A stretch of DNA of 64,000 nt from JBICHN01 sp043101845 (GTDB taxonomy: Bacteria > Planctomycetota > Phycisphaerae > Phycisphaerales > UBA5793), in NCBI GenBank assembly GCA_043101845.1, contig JBICHN010000011.1, positions 1,302,001 through 1,366,000 of the forward strand, in the 5' to 3' direction. Positions 7,137 through 14,978 of this stretch are shown here, in pieces (within the stretch, counting starts at the first letter, position 1; the number at the start of each line of letters is the position of its first letter). The position numbers and the translations under genes were made by a program. The notes under the pieces were generated by a model, which was not told the DNA's origin, did not search any database, and worked only from the letters and a program-made list of their open reading frames with translations.

Positions 7137-9518
7137 ATGGGACCAATAGCAATACCCATGGCCGTGATTGTTCTGCTCGGCGTGATCCTGGGCTTTGTCG
7201 CGCTCGGCCTGATCATTGCATTCGTTCTCGTGCCGCTCCTTCAGGGCGTCATCTGGCTCGTCGTGTCGTTCTTCAAGCTCATCGGCGGCCTCGTCATGCA
7301 TGTGTTCGGGTTCGTGCATGGCATGATCCGTGATGTCTTCCGCGGTATAGGAGCCATTCCGGCCGGACTCGTCTTCGCCGTGCTTTCGGTGCTCAATGTG
7401 ATCATCGGACGCTGGTCGGCCGCGGCGCACTTCGCGTCGAACATGAAGAATGAGGTAGGCAACTTTGGCGCATGTGTGTATCGCGTCGCGATCGGGCATC
7501 CATTCCGACTGCTCGGCCTGGGATCACTGCTCGAAGGAATTGAAGAGCGCGTGCCCGCAGCGCTCGCCGACGCCCCCGGACCCGATCGTCCTTCGCGACG
7601 AAGCGGCGTGTTCGACGGATACACCATCGTCGGCTCGCTGCCGGGTGGTGGATCCGGCGGCAAGCTGTACATCGCCGAGCCGAGTGACGAGAAGCGGCGA
7701 TTCATCAATCGTTCCGGCGCCGTCTGCCCCGACCGAGTGGTTATCAAGTCGTTCGCCGTCGCCGACGGCTCGAGTTTGCCGCAGATCGTGCGCGAGTCGC
7801 GCTCGCTCGAAGGCGCGAAGAAGATCGGCCTCGTGCTCGAGCATGAGCTCACCGACGATCGGTTCTTCTATGTAATGCCGTATGTCCCGGGCGAGAACCT
7901 TGGCGCCATCGTGCGTCAGGCGCACAGCCGCGCGAAGGGCGACGGTCTCGATGAGCGGAAGCTGCGCAACATGCTCAGCTACGCATCAGATGTTCTGCGC
8001 ACGCTCGACCAATACCACGCGGCCGGTCTCTGGCACAAGGACATCAAGCCCGAGAACATCATTGTCGCGAACGACGAGGCTCACATCGTCGATCTCGGAC
8101 TCGTCACTCCTCTGCGCTCGGCAATGACCCTGACCACTCACGGCACCGAGTACTTCCGCGATCCCGAGATGGTCCGACTCGCGCTGCGCGGCGTGAAGGT
8201 CCACGAGGTCGACGGCGTCAAGTTCGATCTCTACGCGGTCGGCGCCGTGTTGTACTACATGCTCGAGAACACCTTCCCCTCGCACGGCGGACTGAGTTCG
8301 ATCACGAAGCAGTGCCCGGAGAGCCTCAAGTGGGTCGTGCGTCGCGCCATGACCGATTACCAGCAGCGATATGGATCCGCGGCGATCATGCTCCGGGATC
8401 TCGAGGCGATTCGTCGTCACCCGTCGCCCTATTCGATGAAACCGGCCGAACTGCCGAGCATGCGCGGCGAAGCGGCGGTCGAGTTCGATGCGCGCGAGCA
8501 TGCGGAAGTCGCGGCGTTTGCGGGCTCGCCCATGCCTCCGCGCGATTCAGTCGGCGCGTCGACCCGGCCGCGCGGGTCGCGTCCGAGCATTGAAGTCGTC
8601 AACTGGTGGACAGGCGGGTTCCGCAAATCGGACGAGCATGCGGACGGAATCCATGACCGCGTCTTCCCGAAGACCTCATCGCGCGTGAAGTCGGCCGGCG
8701 CCAACCTTAAGAGCGCCGTCGCCGAGGCTGTCGACGGTGTGCGGCGCCAGGTCGACGAGTGGTCCAATCACGGCGAGGGTCGAGTATTCGTCGCCGGGAT
8801 CGGTATCGGCGGCGGAAAGTCGCGTAAGAAGAACGGGCGCAAGTCGGCGGCCGAGCAGGTGCGCAGCGCGCGGGCCCGCGCCGAGGCGACACGCAAGCGA
8901 GTTCGTTCCCGGCGTGGCGTCGCGAGCCGACGGCCCATGAAGTCACCCGCCGAGCGGATGCCGTGGGGCCCGATCGTCGCCACCGGCGTCGTAGCGCTCG
9001 TCGCCGTCGGCGTGATTTCGTCTATTGACGAGTCGAATCAGCAACGGGCGCGTTCCGCCGTAGCGCGGGCCACGGGCGCCGCGCCAGCTCCGCCCGCTGC
9101 GATCTCGACAGACCTGTTGTCGTCCGTTGTTTCGCTCCCCAAGGGCCTGCTCGTCATCAAGGAGCATCCCGACAGCCTCAACGAGACCGCATCGCTCGCC
9201 GCCCAGGGCGCCGAGCGCCAGCTCGCGCTGCTCGGGTTTCAGCCGCTCAACAACACCGACCTCGAAGCCCGGGTTCGCACGCTTGTTTCACAGGAGTTCG
9301 CGGGCTCGGTCAACCTGAGCGATCGTGAGCGGATCGATGCGACCGAAGGCGTCGTCGGCGCCCAACTCGGCCAAGGCGACCTGTCGAACATCGGCTGCGT
9401 GCTCTGGCTCAACTGGGATCCCGGTCGACCCGATGTCGTGCGACCCTGGGTGCTTACCCCCGGGTGTCTGCAATCAGAGGTGGACGATGAGATTCTGACT
9501 TACCTCCTGAGCCACTGA
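7137..9518 (+). CDS. Transmembrane serine/threonine protein kinase (Hanks type)
   Basis: A 793-residue kinase with an unusual layout. An N-terminal hydrophobic region (about residues 8-100, with at least two or three membrane segments such as AVIVLLGVILGFVALGLIIA) precedes the catalytic domain (about 158-425). A basic linker, one further membrane helix (about 610-630) and a C-terminal domain of about 160 residues follow. Kinase landmarks are PGGGSGG (glycine loop), VVIKSF (ATP-binding Lys), WHKDIKPENIIV near 300 (HRD-type loop with catalytic Asp and Asn) and VDLGLVT near 319 (DLG in place of DFG). The catalytic residues are kept, so activity is expected. GAGGGAG precedes the ATG. The C-terminal domain (sensor candidate) matches nothing I know. 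The probable target is the sigma factor encoded just upstream. Confidence 0.88.
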   Translation: MGPIAIPMAVIVLLGVILGFVALGLIIAFVLVPLLQGVIWLVVSFFKLIGGLVMHVFGFVHGMIRDVFRGIGAIPAGLVFAVLSVLNVIIGRWSAAAHFASNMKNEVGNFGACVYRVAIGHPFRLLGLGSLLEGIEERVPAALADAPGPDRPSRRSGVFDGYTIVGSLPGGGSGGKLYIAEPSDEKRRFINRSGAVCPDRVVIKSFAVADGSSLPQIVRESRSLEGAKKIGLVLEHELTDDRFFYVMPYVPGENLGAIVRQAHSRAKGDGLDERKLRNMLSYASDVLRTLDQYHAAGLWHKDIKPENIIVANDEAHIVDLGLVTPLRSAMTLTTHGTEYFRDPEMVRLALRGVKVHEVDGVKFDLYAVGAVLYYMLENTFPSHGGLSSITKQCPESLKWVVRRAMTDYQQRYGSAAIMLRDLEAIRRHPSPYSMKPAELPSMRGEAAVEFDAREHAEVAAFAGSPMPPRDSVGASTRPRGSRPSIEVVNWWTGGFRKSDEHADGIHDRVFPKTSSRVKSAGANLKSAVAEAVDGVRRQVDEWSNHGEGRVFVAGIGIGGGKSRKKNGRKSAAEQVRSARARAEATRKRVRSRRGVASRRPMKSPAERMPWGPIVATGVVALVAVGVISSIDESNQQRARSAVARATGAAPAPPAAISTDLLSSVVSLPKGLLVIKEHPDSLNETASLAAQGAERQLALLGFQPLNNTDLEARVRTLVSQEFAGSVNLSDRERIDATEGVVGAQLGQGDLSNIGCVLWLNWDPGRPDVVRPWVLTPGCLQSEVDDEILTYLLSH

Positions 9519-9551
9519 GCCAACGAGCGACGCCAATCAGCAAGCACACTC

Positions 9552-9575
9552 AACGAGCCGCGTATGCGGCTCGTT
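9552..9575 (+). terminator. Terminator hairpin after the kinase gene
   Basis: A perfect 10-base-pair stem (AACGAGCCGC with GCGGCTCGTT) closed by a GTAT tetraloop lies 33 bases after the kinase stop, followed by a T-rich but not continuous stretch (GTCATTCATTCC). It probably ends the sigma factor/kinase transcript and isolates ilvE. Confidence 0.6.
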
Positions 9576-9662
9576 GTCATTCATTCCTGTGGAAGATCGA
9601 GCGGTGGCTCGGCCCGAGCCGCGGCCGCTGGTACACTTGGACCCCCGTCCCCGCCATGGAGA

Positions 9663-10541
9663 ATGTCGCCCGTGTTGAAGATCTGGATGAACGGCGAACT
9701 CGTCGACAAGCCGGACGCGACGGTCAGCGTCTATGACCACGGGCTGCTTTACGGTGATGGGGCGTTCGAAGGCATCCGGGCGTACAACGGCCGGGTGTTC
9801 AAGCTCGGGAGTCACCTGCGGCGGCTGGCGAACTCGCTCGAGCGCATTCGTTTAAAGCCTCGGTATTCGAGTGACGAACTCGATCAGGCGATCCGAGCGA
9901 CCCTGAACGCGAACGACCTGTCGGACGCGTACATCCGCCTCGTCGTGACCAGGGGCGCCGGGACGCTTGGTCTTCACCCGTTCAAATGCCCGGTCCCGAA
10001 CACCTTCATCATCACCGATCACATTCAGCTCTATCCCGACGAGTTGTACGATCGAGGGATGAAGGTGATCGTTGCGAAACGACCACGCAACGACCCCCGC
10101 GCCCTCGATCCGGCGATCAAGAGCCTGAACTACCTCAATAACATCCTCGCCAAGATCGAAGCGATCGACGCCGGGGTGCTCGAAGCGATCATGCTCAACC
10201 CGGCGGGTGAGGTCGCGGAATGCACGGGCGACAACATCTTCGCGGTGAACGGTGAGTCCGTGACGACGCCTCCTGCGTCCGCTGGAATTCTCGAGGGTGT
10301 GACCCGCGCGTTCGTGATGGAATTGTGCCGCGATCTCGAGATTCCGGTCTCCGAGAAGAAGATGACGCTGGCCGAGCTCAAAGGCGCCGACGAGGTCTTC
10401 CTGACCGGCACGGCTGCGGAGATCATCGCCGTGACGCAGATCGACGACGATGAGATCGGCCCCGGAACGCCGGGCCCCGTAACCGATCGACTCCTTGGCG
10501 AGTTTCGTCGCCGTGTTTCGGATCAGGCGCCGGAAGACTGA
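9663..10541 (+). CDS. ilvE: Branched-chain amino acid aminotransferase (PLP class IV)
   Basis: Transfers the amino group between glutamate and the keto acids of Leu, Ile and Val, the last step of branched-chain amino acid synthesis. Fold-type IV markers: YDHGLLYGDGAFEGIRAYNG, the SLNYLNNILAKIEA segment with the PLP-binding Lys just before it (about residue 153), EAIMLNPAGEVAECTGDNIF (Glu and Thr of the cofactor site) and GTAAEIIAVTQID. About 292 residues, a normal length. Start choice is uncertain: GGAGA abuts the ATG at 9663, so the GTG at 9672 has better Shine-Dalgarno spacing; the products differ by three residues. The 3' end overlaps folK, on the other strand, by 19 bases. D-amino-acid or aminodeoxychorismate enzymes of this fold are less likely given the sequence. 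Confidence 0.9.
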   Translation: MSPVLKIWMNGELVDKPDATVSVYDHGLLYGDGAFEGIRAYNGRVFKLGSHLRRLANSLERIRLKPRYSSDELDQAIRATLNANDLSDAYIRLVVTRGAGTLGLHPFKCPVPNTFIITDHIQLYPDELYDRGMKVIVAKRPRNDPRALDPAIKSLNYLNNILAKIEAIDAGVLEAIMLNPAGEVAECTGDNIFAVNGESVTTPPASAGILEGVTRAFVMELCRDLEIPVSEKKMTLAELKGADEVFLTGTAAEIIAVTQIDDDEIGPGTPGPVTDRLLGEFRRRVSDQAPED

Positions 10542-11038
10542 GGGTCGCCGTCGAGGCGACGGAGCAACTCGGTGACCGACGCGTCGAATCCGACAACCAT
10601 CAGGTCGGGCGCAATCTGCGCCCAGGGCTCAAGCACGAAGCGGCGATGGGCGAGGCGAGGATGCGGCGCCCGGAGGCCGGGCTCGTCGATGATTCGATCG
10701 GCGAACACGAGCAAATCAAGATCGAGAGAGCGGGGCCCCCAGCGTTCGGCGCGAATTCGCCCTCGATCGCTCTCGATTCGCAGCATCTCGTTCATGAGCT
10801 CGCGTGGCGATTCGATGGTGCGAATATGCGCCACCGCGTTCAGGAACGTCGGCTGGTCCGCTGGCCCGCCGACCGGATCCGTCTCGTAGAAGTCGCTTGT
10901 CGCGACGACCTCTCGATGGGGTGGCGAGTGCAGGCGCTCCAGGGCGATGCGCAGGTGTTCGGCTCGGTCGCCGAGATTCGATCCGAGCGCAATGAAAACG
11001 CTCGCCGGGGTGTCCGGTCTCTGAGTCGACACGGTCAT
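10523..11038 (-). CDS. folK: 2-amino-4-hydroxy-6-hydroxymethyldihydropteridine pyrophosphokinase
   Basis: Transfers pyrophosphate from ATP to the pterin alcohol in folate synthesis. The 171 residues carry the HPPK pattern: FIALGSNLGDRAEHL at the start of the fold, SDFYETDPVGGPADQPTFLNAV (substrate loop), and RWGPRSLDLDLLVF, which has the Asp pair that holds the two Mg ions, followed by PHPRLAHRRFVLEPWAQIAPDL. It follows fliA on the same strand after 63 bases and may be read through from it, but a TACACT hexamer 5 bases before the ATG (11044-11049) suggests its own, possibly leaderless, transcript. It is convergent with and overlaps ilvE. Confidence 0.94.
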   Translation of the reverse strand: MTVSTQRPDTPASVFIALGSNLGDRAEHLRIALERLHSPPHREVVATSDFYETDPVGGPADQPTFLNAVAHIRTIESPRELMNEMLRIESDRGRIRAERWGPRSLDLDLLVFADRIIDEPGLRAPHPRLAHRRFVLEPWAQIAPDLMVVGFDASVTELLRRLDGDPQSSGA

Positions 11039-11043
11039 CTGCG

Positions 11044-11049
11044 AGTGTA
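11044..11049 (-). promoter_or_regulatory. -10-like hexamer before folK
   Basis: TACACT lies 5 bases before the folK ATG on the leftward strand, with no ribosome-binding sequence between. This is the spacing expected of a leaderless transcript. Confidence 0.25.
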
Positions 11050-11101
11050 CGACTCCGAAGCGACTAGAGGCGAGCTCGAGCGAGCCCTGGATCCCAACGA
11101 C

Positions 11102-11920
11102 TTACTGGTAGAACTCGCGTTCCCGATGAAGCAGCTGCGCCTTGAGTCGGGCGAGAATTGAGCTGTGCATCTGGGATACACGGGACTCCGAAAGGTCGAG
11201 CGTGGCGCCGATCTCCTTCATCGTCATCTCTTCGTAGTAATAGAGAATGACGATGAGGCGCTCGGCCCGGCTGAGACCCTTCGTGATGAGATCCTTGAGG
11301 TCGTGCTTCTGCGTTTCGGTGAGTGGATTCGCCTGGGTTTCGTCTTCGAGAACATCGATCTCACGAACATCCTTGTTCGAGTCGGTCTCGTACCACTTGC
11401 GGTTAAGGCTTACCACACCGACGGCGCGGCCGTCCTTGAGCAGCTTCTTGAGCTCATCCATGTCTACATTGAGATGCTCAGCGATCTCCGCCTCAGTGGG
11501 ATCGCGGCCGTAGGCCATCGCGAGCTTCTTGCGGGCGCCTTCGACCTTCGCGGTGCGGGCTCGAACCAGACGCGGAACCCAGTCCATCGAACGAAGCTCG
11601 TCGAGGATGGCGCCGCGAATACGCTGGGCGCAGTAGGTCTCGAACTTCACACCTCGATCGAGATCGAACGCGTCGATCGCGTCCATGAGTCCGAACAGGC
11701 CCGCCTGCACGAGGTCATTCACATCGACTTCGTCCGGGAGTTTCGTGTGAAGCCGCTCCGCGTTGTAGCGCACGAGATGGAGGTAATTGCGGATGAGATG
11801 GTTCCGCAACTCTTCGGTCGCGACTCGCTTGTACTCGAGCCAGATTTCTTCGATGGGCATCTCGTCGAGGGAGGTCGTCGAAGGACGAGAAGCGCGGGAG
11901 GGGGCCTTCAGCTTCGGCAT
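11102..11920 (-). CDS. fliA: Flagellar sigma factor FliA (sigma28/WhiG type)
   Basis: Directs RNA polymerase to late flagellar promoters (flagellin, chemotaxis). The 272 residues have sigma regions 2, 3 and 4 and no region 1.1. Region 2 contains NYLHLVRYNAERL and DLVQAGLFGLMDAIDAFD, then FETYCAQRIRGAILDELRSMDWVPR, the typical sigma28 signature. Region 3 is about 120-165 (REPTEAEIA-like). Region 4 has LSRAERLIVILYYYEEMTMKEIG with the helix-turn-helix LDLSESRVSQMHSSILARL. An AAGGAG precedes the ATG by 7 bases. It is the last gene of the flagellar block and has its own candidate sigma-70 promoter. No flgM anti-sigma gene is visible next to it. Confidence 0.93.
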   Translation of the reverse strand: MPKLKAPSRASRPSTTSLDEMPIEEIWLEYKRVATEELRNHLIRNYLHLVRYNAERLHTKLPDEVDVNDLVQAGLFGLMDAIDAFDLDRGVKFETYCAQRIRGAILDELRSMDWVPRLVRARTAKVEGARKKLAMAYGRDPTEAEIAEHLNVDMDELKKLLKDGRAVGVVSLNRKWYETDSNKDVREIDVLEDETQANPLTETQKHDLKDLITKGLSRAERLIVILYYYEEMTMKEIGATLDLSESRVSQMHSSILARLKAQLLHREREFYQ

Positions 11921-11985
11921 GGTCGACTCCTTGACCTGGGGCCATTCAAGATGGCGTGCCGTCCCATCCGTGGGGCGACGCCCAG

Positions 11986-12013
11986 ACTATAACGAATCGC
12001 GGACGCTGTGCAA
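11986..12013 (-). promoter_or_regulatory. Candidate sigma-70 promoter of fliA
   Basis: On the leftward strand TTGCAC (12008-12013) and TATAGT (11986-11991) are separated by 16 bases. This is the best housekeeping-type promoter seen in the flagellar region and would give a leader of about 60 bases before fliA. Confidence 0.5.
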
Positions 12014-12028
12014 CCCTTCACTGTGAAT

Positions 12029-12421
12029 CTAGGAAGAGTTCTTTGTGTTGGTTGGCGCGTCCTCCGACGACGCCACTTCGTACTCGCGTTGCATTTGCGC
12101 CATGAGTTCTTCAACGGTCACATCGGAATTCGGCGCCGGGTTCTCGTTCAAGTAGCGCTTGAGTTCAGTGGCCACCGCCGATTCACACAAGGCGCCGACT
12201 CCGCAACCTACGACGAAACAACCGACAAGGCTGAAAATGGCGCGCTCGAGTATGACACTCGCATCCAGATCGGCCGAGAGCCCGACAATGATGGCGATCG
12301 TAAACGCTGCGAGTGCGAGTATGCCGGCTATGACGCGCGTTGAAGACGGTTGGGGTCCGATATCTCGCCACTCGCGGATAGACAGTGATTCGTCCAGACT
12401 TGAGTACCTGATCGGCGGCAT
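12029..12421 (-). CDS. Small membrane protein between flhG and fliA, function unknown
   Basis: A 130-residue protein with two predicted membrane helices (about residues 29-49, VIAGILALAAFTIAIIVGL, and 59-82, AIFSLVGCFVVGCGVGALC) and a cytoplasmic-looking acidic C-terminal tail of about 45 residues ending in a helix (VTVEELMAQMQREYEV). I do not recognise it. It lies 48 bases after flhG and 108 before fliA, on the operon strand. The position is one where other bacteria may carry ylxF- or cheY-type accessory genes, but the sequence resembles none of these. A motility-linked role is inference from position only. Confidence 0.6.
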   Translation of the reverse strand: MPPIRYSSLDESLSIREWRDIGPQPSSTRVIAGILALAAFTIAIIVGLSADLDASVILERAIFSLVGCFVVGCGVGALCESAVATELKRYLNENPAPNSDVTVEELMAQMQREYEVASSEDAPTNTKNSS

Positions 12422-12469
12422 CGCCTGGACAATTCAGAACGGAATCTGGAATTTTTGAAGTATCGGCGA

Positions 12470-13381
12470 TCAGCCGCCAAACGGTCGAATTCGTTCCCAG
12501 ATCCGACGGAAGTAGCCGGATGTTCGGGCTTCGGTCGTCTCGGCGCCCGCGCAGCGATCGAGCGAGTGGCAGATTCGGCCGATCGCACGGCTCGCCGGAG
12601 CGTCCGGGTATGACAGTACGAAGGGGACCTGCCGCTGAACCGCCTTGCGGACGGCCTGATCGAACGGAATGGCGCCGGCGAACTCGAGGTCGCGCTGAAG
12701 GAATCGTCGCGACACCGCGTTCATCCGTTCGAACACGCGGCGTCCGGCATGGTCGTGGTCGGCCTGATTGACGAGAAGCGCCACGCGGGATGACGGATCC
12801 CGTCGAACGACGGACTTGATCAGCCCGTACGCGTCCGCCATCGCGGTAGGCTCCGGCGTCGTCACGATCATCGCGGTGTCCGCGGTCGATGCGAAAGTGA
12901 CCACGCCCGCGCTGATGCCGGCGCTCACATCAAGAATGACGAGATCAGAGCGGGCTTCGAGGGCGCCGAATTCGTCGAGCAGCCGATTGCGATCCGCCTC
13001 GCCGAGATCGGCGAGTTCGCCGACTCCGCTTGCTCCCGGCACGAGTTGAAACCCGCCCGGCGCCGTTACCACGATGTCGCGTATCGATCGTCGTCGTCGG
13101 ATGACATGCGACAGGTTGTAGGGGGTATTGAGTCCGCAGAGCACATCCGCATTCGCCAGGCCCATATCGAGATCGATGAGCGTGACGCGGCGACCGAATT
13201 GTGCGAGTTGCGCGCCGAGGTTGACCGCGACATTGCTCTTGCCGACGCCGCCCTTGCCGCTGGCGATCGCGAGCACGCGGGCGCGTCGTGGCGCAGGGGT
13301 GACCCGGGCGGGCGATTGCCCGAGCGCGCTGCGCTCCGCCATCATGCGTCGCAATCCATCCGCCTGATCGGCAACCGTCAT
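12470..13381 (-). CDS. flhG: Flagellar number regulator FlhG (MinD/ParA-like ATPase)
   Basis: A P-loop ATPase of the MinD/ParA group that limits flagellar number and stimulates the GTPase of FlhF. The 303 residues contain the deviant Walker A ASGKGGVGKSNVAVNLG (about 41-56) with the signature Lys, DLDMGLANADVL (switch I), DLVILDVSAG (switch II) and a C-terminal amphipathic part for membrane binding. An N-terminal LRRMMAER segment matches the FlhF-activating helix of the family. The start overlaps the flhF stop (ATGA), as usual for this pair. The product is also called YlxH or FleN. Confidence 0.92.
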   Translation of the reverse strand: MTVADQADGLRRMMAERSALGQSPARVTPAPRRARVLAIASGKGGVGKSNVAVNLGAQLAQFGRRVTLIDLDMGLANADVLCGLNTPYNLSHVIRRRRSIRDIVVTAPGGFQLVPGASGVGELADLGEADRNRLLDEFGALEARSDLVILDVSAGISAGVVTFASTADTAMIVTTPEPTAMADAYGLIKSVVRRDPSSRVALLVNQADHDHAGRRVFERMNAVSRRFLQRDLEFAGAIPFDQAVRKAVQRQVPFVLSYPDAPASRAIGRICHSLDRCAGAETTEARTSGYFRRIWERIRPFGG

Positions 13382-14847
13382 CCGCTCAGCTTCTCCCCGA
13401 GCACGAGTCTCGCCAGGCGCTCCGCTTCTCCGACCTCGATCTGGTCGGGAACTTCCTGCCCCGTGGTCACGAACGACAGGCGTCGTCCGACTCGGCGCAG
13501 CACATTCACGATGACCCCGAAGCTTACCGCCTCATCGAGTTTCGTGAAGATGATTCGATCGGCGTCAACCGGCGTGAACAACTCGACCGTCTTGAGCAGC
13601 GTCGTTTCGCTCGCCGTACTGGATAGCACGAGATGAGTCTCGTGCGGGTCGGCGCGATCGATAAACGCCTTGATCTCATCTATTCTCGCCGAATCGTTCG
13701 GAGATCGACCCGCGGTGTCAATCAGGACGACTTCGCAATCCCGGAGTTCATGGCAGGCCGAAGCCATCTCCGTCGGGGTCAGCGCGACCTTCAGAGGGAT
13801 GCCGATGATGTTCGCGTAGGTTCGGAGCTGATCGACCGCGGCGATCCGATAGGTGTCGGTCGTAATGAGCCCGACGCGGCGACCCTGTCTCAACTTGAAG
13901 CTCGCGGCGAGCTTGGCGATGGTGGTGGTCTTCCCGACGCCCGTCGGGCCGACGAGCGCAAGCGTAAACGGACGACCGTCGGCGCTCTTCGCGGCGCTCA
14001 GATCGGCGTTCGTCGTGGGAATGTGCTGCTGGATGCGTCCAAGGACGGCCCGCCGAACCGATTCAGGGTCCTTCAGGTCTTCAACCGAGAGCTCATCTCG
14101 AACCTGTCCGCAGACCTCGTCGGCGAGATCCTGCCCGACTTCGTTTTCTATGAGCGCGAGATACTGATTGAAGAGTTCTTCCGGCATGGCGGGCTGGGTC
14201 GACCCGCTCTGCCGCTGCAGAACCTGACCGACCATCCGCCGGAGCGCCGCCAACTCGTCCGAGACGGCTGGGTTCGCGCTGGCGTTCACGGCCCCGCGAA
14301 TGACCGGCGGCGTCAGAGGAGAGGGCGATGGTTTCTTGACCGGACCTGAAGTCTCAGCGACGGGCGTCGACTCCGGTCGTGGCGGATTAATCACGAATCG
14401 TCGCGCCACCGGCGCCGCGGGCGTTGACGGCGGGGGGGAGGAGGTGGAATTTGTGCTCGGAATGGCCGACGAGGGGCGAACGCTCGCCGGCTTCTCCGAA
14501 ACTCTCGCCACCGCAGGAGTTGGCGAAATCGAGGGACTCGAATCACGGACGGATTGAGCGGTCGCGAGGAGCGCGGCGATCGCGGACGGGTCCGGCGCCA
14601 CCGCCGGTGACGCTTTCGGGGACGGTTTCGGGGACGGTCGAGTGGTCGTCGCGGTCTTGCGACGCTCGGACTTGACCGTAGACGCGGTTGAAGCCGTCAC
14701 TTCGACTACGGTGCGGGCGCCGATGCCCATCCATCCGCCGCGCTTAAAAGTGCGCGTATGCAGGATGACGGCGTTCTCCCCGAGATCCTGACGAATCTGG
14801 GCCAGGGCCTCACCAACGGAATACGCCTGGTAGGTTCGGAGATTCAA
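13378..14847 (-). CDS. flhF: Flagellar placement GTPase FlhF (SRP-type)
   Basis: SRP-family GTPase that sets where flagella assemble. It has a B domain at the N-terminus (TYQAYSVGEALAQIRQDLG), then a Pro/Ser/Thr-rich linker of roughly 130 residues and NG domains. G1 is VGPTGVGKTTTIAKLA near residue 300, followed by DTYRIAAVDQLRTYANI, DTAGRSPND (G3) and TKLDEAVSFG (G4). The start is TTG at 14847: AGGAAGG lies about 8 bases upstream and the protein then begins MNLRTYQAYS like its homologues; a longer TTG start at 14907 lacks a ribosome site. That gives 489 residues. It follows flhA by 131 bases and overlaps flhG by four. Confidence 0.93.
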   Translation of the reverse strand: MNLRTYQAYSVGEALAQIRQDLGENAVILHTRTFKRGGWMGIGARTVVEVTASTASTVKSERRKTATTTRPSPKPSPKASPAVAPDPSAIAALLATAQSVRDSSPSISPTPAVARVSEKPASVRPSSAIPSTNSTSSPPPSTPAAPVARRFVINPPRPESTPVAETSGPVKKPSPSPLTPPVIRGAVNASANPAVSDELAALRRMVGQVLQRQSGSTQPAMPEELFNQYLALIENEVGQDLADEVCGQVRDELSVEDLKDPESVRRAVLGRIQQHIPTTNADLSAAKSADGRPFTLALVGPTGVGKTTTIAKLAASFKLRQGRRVGLITTDTYRIAAVDQLRTYANIIGIPLKVALTPTEMASACHELRDCEVVLIDTAGRSPNDSARIDEIKAFIDRADPHETHLVLSSTASETTLLKTVELFTPVDADRIIFTKLDEAVSFGVIVNVLRRVGRRLSFVTTGQEVPDQIEVGEAERLARLVLGEKLSG

Positions 14848-14942
14848 CGGGGTCGCCCTTCCTAGGCCTGGTCCACTTGCGAGGCGTCCAGCCTCACCCC
14901 TTGACAAGACTCATTGTCGGCCCGAGCGCTCAGTCGGGCATG

Positions 14943-14973
14943 AATAGATTCGCAGATCGGCGCGGTATGTCAA
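14943..14973 (-). promoter_or_regulatory. Weak candidate promoter before flhF
   Basis: A perfect TTGACA (14968-14973) on the leftward strand lies just after the flhA stop codon. The best -10 partner, TCTATT at 14943-14948, is 19 bases away, longer than ideal. It may supply extra FlhF, FlhG and FliA independent of the long operon. Confidence 0.25.
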
Positions 14974-14978
14974 CTCGG

